DNA of 64,000 bases from Ceratothoa steindachneri (Eukaryota > Arthropoda > Malacostraca > Isopoda > Cymothoidae), in contig OZ018324.1 in the NCBI GenBank assembly GCA_963969495.1, positions 155,480,172 through 155,544,171 of the forward strand, given 5' to 3'. The stretch's first letter is position 1, and the number at the start of each line of letters is the position of its first letter. The position numbers were made by a program, and so were the translations under genes. The notes beneath the pieces were generated by a model that was not told where the DNA came from, searched no databases, and was given only the letters and a program-made list of their open reading frames with translations. Below, in pieces: positions 44,585 to 54,760 of this stretch.

Positions 44585-47060
44585 CCTCCATGTGGCAACT
44601 GCCACAAAGGCATAAGTCGCCGTAACTAATTCTTAGGCTATTATTTAGGCTACTTTAAAAAAACAAGACTACAAAAGACAAGGAAGGGCAAAACCAACCA
44701 AAAAGGCAAAAGAAAAGCAAGATGAAGAAGGAGGCACGCTACAGCACTGGAGCATTGCGACCAGCATTAAATAAAATGGACAAGGCAAGCCTGGCCCAGA
44801 AAGTCCATGAGTCCACAAGTATATGTGAACGAACTCATCCGTTGATTGTGGTATGGAGTCAAGAATCTTTGTATAGTAATCATGTAGTGGCTTGCTAATT
44901 GTCTGTGAGTAGGAGGGTGGTTGTGTATGACTGATGCCAGGAATTGTATACCTCTCATGTCAAGGTGTTGCTTAATTGTAAGGATTTTAGTTTTAGCGTG
45001 TAAATGTTCGATGGGTGTTGTTTGTGTATGACCTAGTATGATTCTAAGTGCTATGTTCTGTACAGTCGGTAATTTGTTTATTTGTGTTTTGGATATGTGC
45101 CGCTTAGTGTTGCTGTTGGTCTGTGCTGGTGTTCTTTGTGGTGACTGGTGAGAAGAGCGCTGGTAGATTTAGTAGGTGCTACTTTGAGTCTGTTTAGGGA
45201 GAGCCAGTTTTCTAGTTCTGTTATGTATGTTTGTACTTTTGTTGAGCATGTATTTGCATGTGTGTGTATGGATATGATTGACAAGTGATCTGCATACAAT
45301 GAGGTATAAATGTTTTCTGGTGGGGTGGGTATGTCATGCATGTATAAGTTAATGAATGTTGGACTGATATCTGAGCCTTGAGCTACACCATTAGGAAAGT
45401 TTCTTTGGATGTATGACTCGCCATTGTAGTGTACAAATGCCTGTCTGCCTGATCAGTAGTTAGCAAGCCAGTGTTTGATGTTGTTGTGTAATGTGGTGTT
45501 ATAGATTTTGCTTGTGAGGGGAAGAGGTAGAATAGCATCGAAAGCTTTACTAATGTCAATTGTAATTAAAAGTGTTCTGTGTGGTGGGCGTCTGGAATTG
45601 ATGCCATCTTGTATTTTATATGAGAGATTAGTGAAAAGTGTTGTGATCTTGTCTGTACTATGTTGTGTAGGTGATAGTAGTATGTGTGATGAGATTATGC
45701 GTAGTATAAGGCATTCCAAGACTTTGGAAGGTGTGCAGAGTAATGTAATTGGTCTGCAGGACGCTGCTTCTGTGGGTGCTTTGTTGCGTTTGATTAGTGT
45801 AATAATTTTTCCTATTTTCGAAATTGTGGGTATTTTACAGTTTGCTATGTGTGTGAGTGTTTGGATGCCATGAGGACCTAGGTGTTTCAAATGTATGTTA
45901 GAAATGTTGTAGATTCCCACGGCAGACGAGCTTTGAGTTATTTTATGACTCCATTGGTGTTTATGTGGTTGGGGAGGTGACTGATTTTGGAGTAGTGGTC
46001 TATTATAATGTTGGCTTGTTGTTTTGATAGGGGGTAGGTCCATGGGAACAGTCACGGGGCAAGGGGATGCAACTTTAAATTACCCTTACCCATCTTCTTT
46101 GACAGACAGGCCGGAGGGCTGACCTGAATCCTGCCATGTAATGAAAAGTGAAACGCTGATCTGGTGGCCCAGTCTTCGCAAACTCTGGAGAGCCCTCATT
46201 TCCAGAAATCTACACGGAACACAGCAGATGATAATCTCGACATCCGCCGGGGTCGCTGTAACAGTGCCATCACAGATACCACGAACCAAGGGGTGCGGAG
46301 ATTCCAATCCATCGAGATCATTCACAGAGCTTTGTGAGTAGCTATAGATCATAATCTGCCGGTCTCAACTCATTGTACCGAGTGTTGTATTGTAACCAAC
46401 TCAGCAGTTGGTAGAGCCCCGCTGACTTCAAATAGAAGGGATACAACATGGAAGTCAACCCCCTCCTAGGGCATGGAGCCATCCGTATACATTGTGCAGA
46501 TCTAACGTGACACGAAGTGTGCTTCAAAAGGGCCAAACGCAATACTCCAGGCACTGTGGAAGCTTTGAGAGCAGAGGTGTCGTGGCAAATAGTCAAAGGT
46601 GATACCTTCTAGGGTGGGGTATCCCTAGAGCACATGGACAGATCGAGGTTCTCAGGTAGGAATGCATAAATTTATCCACATTTAGTACACCCATCTCCAG
46701 CTCCTCGATCATATTGTCAAGGACCTGACCCTGGGAATTTATGGTGTAGTCCTCCAGAAGGGGGGTCCTACCCTTCAAATACCCTAGCAGGAGGGCCTTG
46801 GCAACCGTGGCACGACGGGGCTCAAGTTCTCCGCTTCAAGTCTGCTGATGGTGTAATATACATATAAATTACAATATACTTCCTAACAATATGTAGCTGC
46901 ACTGCCATTGCCTGAAGAGGTATTTAGAGCAAATTGAAGAACGGAGACATTATGCAGAGTGTACAGGTTGCTTTTTTGTAATATTGAGGCTTAAGACATC
47001 CCAGGTACCGCTGGGCGCACCAGGAACAAGTCCTTAGGTTCGCGAAAGATTTCCTTCTTT
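44585..47060 (-). mobile_element. Family 1 LINE copy, decayed and split by a Jockey-like LINE
   Basis: The 3' end with stem-loop (44594-44621), a 3' UTR and the first part of the ORF2 3' end lie at 44585-44838. Family 1 resumes at 46031 with GTAGGTCCATGGGAACAGTC and continues through RNase H remnants (46086-46600), an endonuclease scrap (46593-46960, with LEMGVLNVDKFMHS) and an ORF1 scrap (46980-47045). Relative to copy A, about 240 bp are lost at the split and several kilobases between RNase H and ORF1. Confidence 0.82.
44840..46030 (-). pseudogene. Jockey-like LINE (family 3) fragment, inserted in a family 1 copy
   Basis: On the minus strand it matches the LINE at 27195-29775: KAFDAILPLPLTSKIYNTTL, HNNIKHWLANY, then the catalytic box as LYADHLSII and NWLSLNRLKVAPTKSTSAL, and finally GIQFLASVIHN and HPPTHRQLASH. 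The YADD box is changed to YADH, which would abolish catalysis. Large internal deletions bring it to about 1.2 kb. It is older than the 27-kb copy. Confidence 0.82.
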
Positions 47061-47072
47061 AGGAGAGGCATT

Positions 47073-47170
47073 GGGAAAGTCGAGGGGATTGGGGTTGGGA
47101 AAGTCGAGGGGATTGGGGTTGGGAAAGTCGAGGGGATTGGGGTTGGGAAAGGCGAGGGGATTGGGGATGG
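47073..47170. repeat. 24-bp G-rich minisatellite, about four units
   Basis: GGGAAAGTCGAGGGGATTGGGGTT is repeated, three units perfect and the fourth with GGCGAG for GTCGAG. The plus strand has four or more G runs and could form G-quadruplexes. Confidence 0.95.
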
Positions 47171-47249
47171 GAAGTATGATAGAAAAGGTTCCGTGAAACA
47201 AACTTAAAGTTCTACTTTTCCAGCATGTGTCATTAAGACTTCTTTTCAA

Positions 47250-48960
47250 TTGTGTGCAGATGTATCGAGATGAAAGTGCAAAGACTCGAGATCTCTGCTC
47301 TCCTGCGCACAGGCCACAAATCCGACTTCGTCAAGCGGCTCGACGTTAGCCGGATGACCGTCCACTGAGTCATGGAGAGGATCAAGAACGGGGAAGACCT
47401 CAAGTTGTCAACCGTTTGACTGTGAGAAAGGCCTTTGAAAGTGCTCCGAAGCTCAAAATGACTGCACTCGCTAAGAACATCTCAGTGGCCACAGTGTCCA
47501 GGCCCATCAAGCAGAAGGGCAAGAGCTTGATTTTTTTTTTTTAAGGGGCTATCTGGCGACTGCCCACTTAGGTATAAGTCGCCATAAACAAACAGCCTAG
47601 TTCTAGGCTACTTTAAAAAAATTGAACAGAAAACCACAATAAAAAGAAATAACAATTAGGAAGCAATAACAATAAAACAATAACAAAACAACAACTAAAC
47701 CTAGTTAAATGAAAGGGAGAAGGCCGGCCTCCCCCCAAAAGTCAACAAGTCCACCAGTCAATGTGCACGCACTCGTCCCGAGTACAAAGGACAGGCGGTA
47801 GCGACCCCGCCCATCACCGAACCGGGACAGGTAACGTGCGCGAAGATCACCCAGACCGGGACATTCGACAAAAATGTGCCGAACAGTCTGGGGGACGACG
47901 CAGTCGCCGCAATAGGGCGCAGGCGAGCACTCCATCAAATAGCGATGCGTCACACGAGTGTGTCCGATTCGGAGACGACAGAAGCCGTCGCGGGATTGGG
48001 GGATAGGTCCATGGGAACAGTCGCGGCGCAATAGCACGCAACTTTAAGTTCCCTTCGACCGTCTCCCATCTTCTTTGCCAAGCAGTCCGAAGAGATGCCC
48101 GTATTCTTGCCATGTAGTCGGTGTGAGGAAGAGCAAAACGCTGGTCCGGTCGCAGGTCGCTATAGATCACAATCCGGTCTCCGAACCGGGCACGTCCCGT
48201 AATCTCCCGTACCGAGTGGTGTATTGCCACCAGTTCGGCCGTGAAGACAGACGCAGCGCCTGGCAGAGCCCCGCTGATTTCAAACAGAGGGGATGGCAAG
48301 AGCTTGAGGTGCCTGGAAAGGCCTCTGCTCGCCGAACGTATGCGAGAACGTCGGGAGCGCCGCCATCGCCTTCTCATGACTTGAATGGTCATGGCAATCG
48401 AATTCTTAGTGTTTCTAATGAAAAAAATCGAGCCAGCAGAACGAACGTGTGGTAAGCTTCGCCATGGACGTCTACGAGGATTGCTACTTGTCTATGACCA
48501 AGCACCCGGACTTTGTGATGACACCTGGCGTCGTGGCTTCGAGACCGGCTACAGGATCACCGCGGCCAATTACAGGGACATCTTGGCCATGAAAGTCCTG
48601 CACTGGGTGAGAAAGATCACGAAGAAGGCGGATTAAGTCTTTCAGCATGTTGGTGCCCGGCCCACATGAACTTCTAGTCTAAGGACTTTTGGACACCGCA
48701 GTCGGTAGGCCTCAATCCTCTGGGCTAAGGCATATGGGCGCATGTCGAGGGAAAGGCCTACAAGGTCCGCCACAGCAATGTCGGCAAGTTGAAGTCCTCC
48801 GTCAACCGGGTATGGGACAGCATGAGGAAGGACTTCGTCTGCAATGTGTGCGTGGCCTTCAAGTCTAGCCTGGGAGGGATACTCGCGACAGATGGCAACC
48901 ATTATTACAATTTAAACATATTTAAATGTTCAAACAATAAAAAACGTGTCAAACTGCATC
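47250..48960 (+). pseudogene. mariner/Tc1-like transposase, broken and split by a LINE
   Basis: Plus-strand frames around the insertion give the helix-turn-helix end and catalytic part of a mariner-related transposase. Readable parts are SRMTVH (47350), LKMTALAKNISVATVSRPIK (47455) and LRCLERPLLAERMRERR directly after the insertion (48307). Then follow GFETGYRITAANYRDILAMK, matching a GYRLTAADYxEIL block of some mariner-like transposases, and SVNRVWDSMRKDFV near 48800. Many frameshifts and stops. It is read in the antisense direction to the host gene. Confidence 0.7.
47531..48294 (-). mobile_element. Family 1 LINE, 5'-truncated copy (764 bp)
   Basis: Poly(T) at 47531-47542, stem-loop at 47555-47583 and the 3' end of ORF2 through part of RNase H are present. 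Perfect 13-bp duplications, GGCAAGAGCTTGA, lie at 47518-47530 and 48295-48307. Removing the insert restores continuity of the mariner-like transposase. A ~190-bp internal deletion near 48155 joins RRDRQ-type sequence to LRPDQRFALP, so the source or the copy lost part of RNase H. Confidence 0.94.
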
Positions 48961-49036
48961 GAAACCCTCATTGTGTCCTTTATTATGAGCGTCATAATGA
49001 ATGTAACAGGACTTTTGCAATACCCAGTAATGTATA

Positions 49037-49700
49037 TTTTTAATGGGGCTCATCTAGCACTAGCAACTGCCACCAAGTCAGGGTTGGTAAAAACCGCAAA
49101 ATTTTGAAAAAGACCAAAAAACCCGGGTTTTATTCTGTTTTTTTTTTCAAAAATCAAATGCTACAAGCATTAGAATAACATAGAAAAAGAATAGCTATCT
49201 CTATTTTTATATAATATTAATAATTACTTAGTTTAATAATTATATTATAGTAAGAATAGATCACAGTAACAGATCACTGATCGAGAATTGTGGGTACCCT
49301 GATAGCCATAGCCTGTAGAAGGAGAGATGAATTATTATGACTCAGTATCAGACAAATAACCGTAATTTGATACATATTTGTTGAAATTATAAAGATAAAT
49401 ATAAATTTTGAATAAAATAATAAGTAGCATTCATTTCTTGAAAAAAAGAGAAGTAATTTTGAAAAAAAAAACAACAAACCCAGGTTTTTTCAAATTTCAC
49501 TTGAAAAAGCCCTCCAAAGCCGGGGTTTTCGATTTTCCCACCCTGCACAAAGTGAAGAATCGCCAAAACCAAACAGCCTAAAAATTAGGCCTTTACAAAA
49601 AAAAAACCCTCACAAAAAAACGGTCTGCCTCTTCCTGGCGATAGACGAAGATAAGGGGGCGGGGGGAAGAAGGAAAGTGGGTGGAGTGAAAGAGTTTTGA
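49037..49700 (-). mobile_element. Family 1-related LINE 3' end, split by a hAT MITE
   Basis: GGGGCTCATCTAGCAC...GCAACTGCCACCAAGT (to 49078) and, after the MITE, GAAGAATCGCCAAAACCAAACAGCCTAAAAATTAGGCC (from 49554) together resemble the family 1 3' terminus (stem-loop, then AACAGCCTAG-TTCTAGGC). The remainder to 49700 is too decayed to define. Confidence 0.6.
49079..49545. mobile_element. Non-autonomous hAT element (MITE), 467 bp
   Basis: The termini are CAGGGTTGGTAAAAACC and, inverted, CAGGGTGGGAAAATCG. The flanking 8-bp duplications are CACCAAGT (49071-49078) and CACAAAGT (49546-49553), 7 of 8 matching. The interior is AT-rich and non-coding. Confidence 0.87.
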
Positions 49701-50574
49701 AAAACACCCCATCCCAAACTCGTTAGGGGGGACGGATTGGGCTTCTCCATTTCTCAACCGAGAGGTTTGTAAGTTTAAGTACCGAAAGGAAAATGAAGTC
49801 TAAAAGAAATAAAGTCGAGCTAGTTTCAATCTAGTCTAAAAAGATTCAGGGCGCTGAGGCCCAGAGGGTATACGTCTCCTCCAGGTGATAGGTGTACAAT
49901 TCTAAATGGAACCTAGTCTTGTTAAAAAAATAACTATCTTATTTCCATTTTGCCACATTTCTGACCTGAAAAAGCTGAAAATCCCAACTATTTTGAATTA
50001 GGATGTTGGGAACCATTGCTGCATGGAGCTGTAAATTCCCTGCTTTGAAATCGGTCAAAAGCCCTACTTCCGGAGTCCCTTGAATCATGTTTTTTACTAT
50101 AACTTGATCTAAACAAGAGCAACAAATTAGGTATCAAATTAATGTTTTTAATCCTCTATCTAACGTACAATTTGAGTCTTGGAACCGGAAATGGCACATT
50201 AGTAAATACAAAGATTTCAGAAATTTCTCAAAATTCATTTTCTCAGACTCATGGTAGACATTTTGTGATAAGTCTAATCAATAAAAAAAGTTAAAGCACT
50301 ACATGATGATTAATTTCATAATGACATTTACACAGTTGTTAAGAGTTTGTTTATTCAACCTGTCAAAATGCATCTGGTGAACTATACAGCTTGAAGGAGA
50401 TAGTCCTTTTGGTTAGGATTTGTTGTTATGACATTTGAAAAATCGCTCATCTTGACACCAAGTTCAGCAGTCATTCACTGCTTTCAGAATCTTAACCTAG
50501 TCCAACACTTTTCAGCAGTCCTCTTTATGTGACCAAGACGTGACAGGTTCCACGAGCTATTCGGATCCAATGTA
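49701..50574. other. Intronic sequence without a gene
   Basis: No coding sequence seen. GGCCCAGAGGGTATACGTCTCC at about 49859 resembles the end of short repeat R but the rest of that repeat is absent. Confidence 0.55.
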
Positions 50575-51509
50575 CGAGGGGCGGTCAATAAGTTTTGCGA
50601 ATCGGTAGGGCAAAACAGATGAAGGGGAATGGCTGTTTGTGGGGGTGTTGGACAAGTTATGACAAGTCAGGACCTGCAGCCGCACGCTCATGCCTCGTCT
50701 ATTTATGAAGCAGTAGCTGATCGCAGATCGTCAGTCACAAATTTTTCAACAATGGAGAAGGTTGAGCACCGCGCAGTGATCAAATTTTTGACCAAGGAAG
50801 GCAAGAATTCAAAAGAGATCCATGAACGCATGGTTGCAGTGTACACCGACACCGCCCCCGCCCCTTCCTATGCAACCATTGCTCGCTGGAATAGGGAGTT
50901 CCGCCATGGTCGTGAGTTCCTTGAAGATTACCCCCGTCCAGGACGCCCGTCAGACGTGACCAACGAGGACAATGTGGCCCGTGTGGAGAGGATGATCCTC
51001 GAAAATCAACGGGTGAAGGTCGAAGAAATCGAGCGAGAACTTGGAATATCATATGAAAGTGTTATCAACATCATCCACGACAATTTGGCCATGACCAAGG
51101 TCTGTGCCCGTTGGGTCCCTAGAAACCTCACGCCCCATGATCGACTTCAACGTCGTCAAAGTCCACAAGGCGAATTGCACAAGCTGCCCTGTGCGAGGTC
51201 GGATTCGATTAGCTCAACCATTTCCCCTATAGTCCAGATCTGGCCCCTAGCGACTACTTTTGATTCCGCCAGCTAAAGGCTGCACTGCGTGGACGCCGGT
51301 TTGGGGACGATGAAGATGTCCAGCTCGCACTCCAGGAGTGGATTGAACAGCAGTCGGGAGACTTCTGATTGTCGGGAATTCGAAGCCTCAGGGACAAGTG
51401 GCGCAAGTGCATTGAAGTCGTGGGTAGTTATATTGAAAAATAATAAAACACTTTTCCTCATATCTCGTTTCCTTATATCCGAATTGCAAAACTTATTGAC
51501 CGCCCCTCG
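50575..51509 (+). mobile_element. mariner element, 935 bp, internally deleted
   Basis: Terminal inverted repeats CGAGGGGCGGTCAATAAGTT... (50575) and their complement ending at 51509 extend through AAGTTTTGC. They are bounded by TA on both sides (50573-50574, 51510-51511), as for mariner. The gene inside confirms the superfamily. Confidence 0.94.
50629..51435 (+). pseudogene. mariner transposase with catalytic core deleted
   Basis: The N-terminal part is well preserved: VEHRAVIKFLTKEGKNSKEI, then ATIARWNREFRHGREFLED, PRPGRPSDVTNEDNV, VKVEEIERELGISYESV and CARWVPRNLT are the paired helix-turn-helix and linker of mariner transposases. After about 51180 the sequence jumps to the C-terminal part. 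There FPYSPDLAPSDYF, the block with the last catalytic Asp, and LREKWRKCIEVVGSYIEK-like sequence are readable in frames broken by stops. Most of the DDD core is missing, so it could not transpose without help. The likely start is the internal ATG at 50752 (MEKVEHRAV). Confidence 0.88.
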
Positions 51510-51559
51510 TATGTACAATGTGTCCAGTATGAAATTTGATTCTGGAAAAAAAAAGATCA

Positions 51560-53600
51560 ACCAGGGTGGTCTCAGCTGTGACTCTATGGAATAGAAATTT
51601 TCCTGTTCTCAAGCTGTCTGGCTTCTCAATGGCATGTAACTGAGCAGCAATAGTGTGCTTTAATGTATCACTCAATCTACTGCTGAACAGGGCAAATGGC
51701 AAGACTTCCTGCATCAGGTATCATTTGCAGTTTTCAATTTGATTAAGTACTGCATCAGCAAACTCTGGGTCTGTTTTCTTGTAGTTCAACATGTATTGGA
51801 TTAGACTTAGATCATTCAAGGGGCATCTGCACAGACATTAACATCATCCATACAGGAGTGTAGAAGAGCACAAGGAAGGTGTTCCAGTCTTCCCAGCTTT
51901 GATATCGCGTCTTTGTTGTACTCAAGTTCATCTATAAACAGCATTTTCATTGAATACAGGTTTCTAGCCTGATGAATAGCGCCTGGTTGACTCCAGTGAA
52001 TATGAGATTGCGTTCCTCCAACAACAATAACTCAGTTCAGCCATTTCCCTATAGTCAGCTCTTGGAAGCCTTTCTGTTGTTAGAAAGTCTTAGGGATATT
52101 TTTTACTGTTCTTTTCCTTGAATCATTTGTTATTGATAGCCAGAATCTTTGGGTTTTCCTTGGACAAATCCATCCAAACATCCTTCAGATCCTCCTTCAC
52201 CTTCCCAAACAGCTTGTCCCTAATTGCTCCTACTAGGATTTCCAGGATGTAATGTTGACAGGCCAGATAAAACACATTTTTGCTCAGCATTTTCTCTAGC
52301 AGTTTGGAAGCTCTTCTGTGAACTCTACTATTACTGGATGTATTGTCCTAAACAAGGGCAGTAAAATTATCTCTTAAGTTTCCATCTCTCCAATAAATCC
52401 ATTAAGGCCTAGGTCTGAGCTGTGCCAGAAGAATTGTCGATGACAGGTACTCCCAATAACCTTCCTTCAGTGTATGAAGGCAGACCAGACATTAGCACAG
52501 CTAAATTCTCTGAGGTACGTCCAGGTTAAATGCTCAAGACATCTTTGAGTAGCATTGACCAAGGAAAGTTACAGTGGGGATTTTTGCAAAACTTGGACAT
52601 GTGACTGGTTGATATTATACCTGGACAGCTTTCTGTTGCGAAGGGTTGTTGAAGTTGAGATGAAACTATCAAGATCAAACCCTCTAGCTTTCAAGGTGGC
52701 CCCTAATCATGGCAGTAACTTGATTGTCTGATAAACCAAGACGATCAGTTGTATTTCAGATGACATCACATTTCATGACCATGCTTGGAAACGTCAAAGT
52801 CCCTAGTTGTCTTGATGGTGAGAACATCCAGGAGGAGGCTGATTGTAATCTATGCCCTCTGTATTAGCGTTGTTGTCAGTTGAGTCGCCCTAGGTAATGT
52901 CATCCACATGAACAACTGCCTCTGTAAAATAGTACAGCAATTATTAGGTACATGCTAATATCCCAATAGGGTAAAACTTAAAACTTTTTATGATGTTCAA
53001 AGTAATTAATTTTACCATGTTCATGACTATGCTGCCGTCTTTCAATCCTTGCTGCTTGCTGCAGGGATCTTGTCTCAAAAGCCTTATCATGACCAGACAT
53101 GACCTTACCTCTCGGTGTTTTGGTCTTTGTATCACCTGATATCATCTTTCTTATCTCTGGATAAGTCTGTTGTTCTGTATTTCCTGGATTGCATCTGGAG
53201 CTGGAGCTCCTATATTGAACAGTCTAATTCTAGCAGAAATGCACTTCTTTTTCCTCCTGTGCTATTGCTTTTCACCCGAGCACGATGTTTTCCATGTAGT
53301 TTCATTTTGTTATACTTGGTCATTTTTTATCCTAGCATCTGCCAGAATGAGATGATATATTCAACTTTTCATATGCGAGGTTTTGAATCTTGGCCCTCCC
53401 CGTTTTTTCCAGTAAATTCTGAATATTAAGGAAATACTGGAATGCCTGTCTGCTGGTAGAAAGCTGGGAATCACTGATAAAACCTGAAGGGTATCCAACC
53501 AAGTTTCAATGAGATCTGGTAGATGGCCCAGTACATGGAGGTGCTGGGCTATATCAACAGTGCACCCACGGAGCTCCCTCAGCTCCTTGCTTGATGCCAT
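51560..53600 (-). pseudogene. Transposase-like gene of an unnamed family, broken
   Basis: The start at 53600 gives MASSKELRELRGCTVDIAQ, followed by QHLHVLGHLPDLIETWLDTL. Decayed blocks follow: MSGLPSYTEGRLLGVPVIDN (about 52480), LMDLLERWKLRDNFTALV, DNTSSNSRVHRRASKLLEK, NVFYLACQHYILEILVGAIR, RADYREMAEL, then GAIHQARNLYSMKMLFIDEL and VLPFALFSSRLSDTLK. The order D(N/T)T-S-N, then C-x2-H-x3-LE resembles RNase H-fold transposases, hAT-like in spacing. I recall similar uncharacterised proteins in many invertebrate genomes but no established name. No frame is open beyond about 80 codons. It lies in the same orientation as the host gene. Confidence 0.65.
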
Positions 53601-54263
53601 TGTGAACTTGTAATGTTTTTTTAGATTACCATTTGTTGCTTTATCTTGTTTAGATCAAATGTTATAAAGCAAAACATGATTCAAGGGACCTTGGAAGTAG
53701 TGCTTTTGGCCGATTTCAAGACATAAATTTTTAAGCATCTAGCATACAAAGTAAAATATTTGCAATTTTCAGCTTTTTCTGGGCAAAATAGATGGGAAAA
53801 TATACAGAAAAACCTAGGAAAATGAGTTGATTTTTGACCAGGGCTAATGGGACACTCAAAAGCAGGGGTGTGTACTTGGTGTCTAGTAGTTTTTGTATGA
53901 AGATGCAGCGGGGACAATGGCTCTACTGATGTCTATTTGCCTGCTTAATTTCAACCAATAAAACGGCATTTACCGACATCTTTGAAAAAGCTGATTAGAA
54001 ATGACTTTTGTACAAAAAAAAAGTGACTTAGAAAAAAATATATAAAATGTTAGAAAACAGAAAAGTTACCAGCACTATATTTTATAATGAGAATTCTGTA
54101 AAGAAAGTATATGAAAATCTGTGGAAAATACATAGCCACATATCTTCCTGTGGACAATGGGTCAGGAAGGCATGCAATTCTCTAGATGCCAGCAGCAACA
54201 GGCGTTATAGGGTGGTCAGGAGAAAGAGTAAACACATCTAACTGGACCAAGTATTCAACAAAC
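53601..54263. other. Intronic sequence without a gene
   Basis: No recognisable coding sequence; AT-rich. The donor side of the glycerol kinase intron starts at 54263. Confidence 0.6.
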
Positions 54264-54358
54264 CTGAATACCCTGAAATGAAGGGATGAAATATACTCCC
54301 GCTGTGTCTTCCACGGCTTCAGCAATGGCACTTGTGTCCGAGTGTTGAGCATATAATC
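54264..54358 (-). CDS. GK5: Glycerol kinase 5-like, internal exon (most 5' found)
   Basis: The exon reads GLYAQHSDTSAIAEAVED, then TAGVYFIPSFQGIQ, and joins APINDP in the next exon. VYF-(V/I)-P-(A/S)-F-x-G-(L/I)-x-APxxDP is the highly conserved entry to the C-terminal FGGY domain. The acceptor is CTTACAG/GATTAT (a Gly codon split after its first base) and the donor is CAG/GTTTGT. The 95 bp have no stop. The enzyme family phosphorylates glycerol or a related polyol using ATP. The N-terminal domain exons should lie upstream on the minus strand but none was recognised before the window ends. Confidence 0.83.
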
Positions 54359-54747
54359 CTGTAAGGAAAGGCAAAATATCAGATTTCATAAGAGAGAAGG
54401 AAATAATCAATTATTGATAGTTCAGAAGTGTCGAGGTCAGAGAATTACCTTCCTCAGAGATGCATCATTATAAACCCCTTTCCAAAGAGGGGACCAGGCG
54501 CATACACAAACTGGGAAGAATGGATGGGCAGAAGGGGGAGGAGCAACCTTACCTATTACCGACATTGCATAATGTACTCGCAGGAACAAAACTCTCTGGT
54601 GCTTGGCTTTCCAGACCAACAGCCCTTATCCAGGGTTAATTGATACATTCCGGAAGACTGTAGATGTAGTCTGCCCTCTCAGAAATGCCTCAATGGAATT
54701 ACATCAAAGAAACCAGTGATCTATTAACACTACATCATGACCCTAGA
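54359..54747. other. Intronic sequence, nothing recognised
   Basis: Short open frames here show no recognisable domains. Confidence 0.6.
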
Positions 54748-54760
54748 GTCCCAAGTAAGA

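Noticed and set aside
49735..49800. tRNA-like stretch (TCTCAACCGAGAGG then GTTTAAGTACC)
   Set aside because: The anticodon-like stem is present but no D-arm A box or acceptor pairing could be found.
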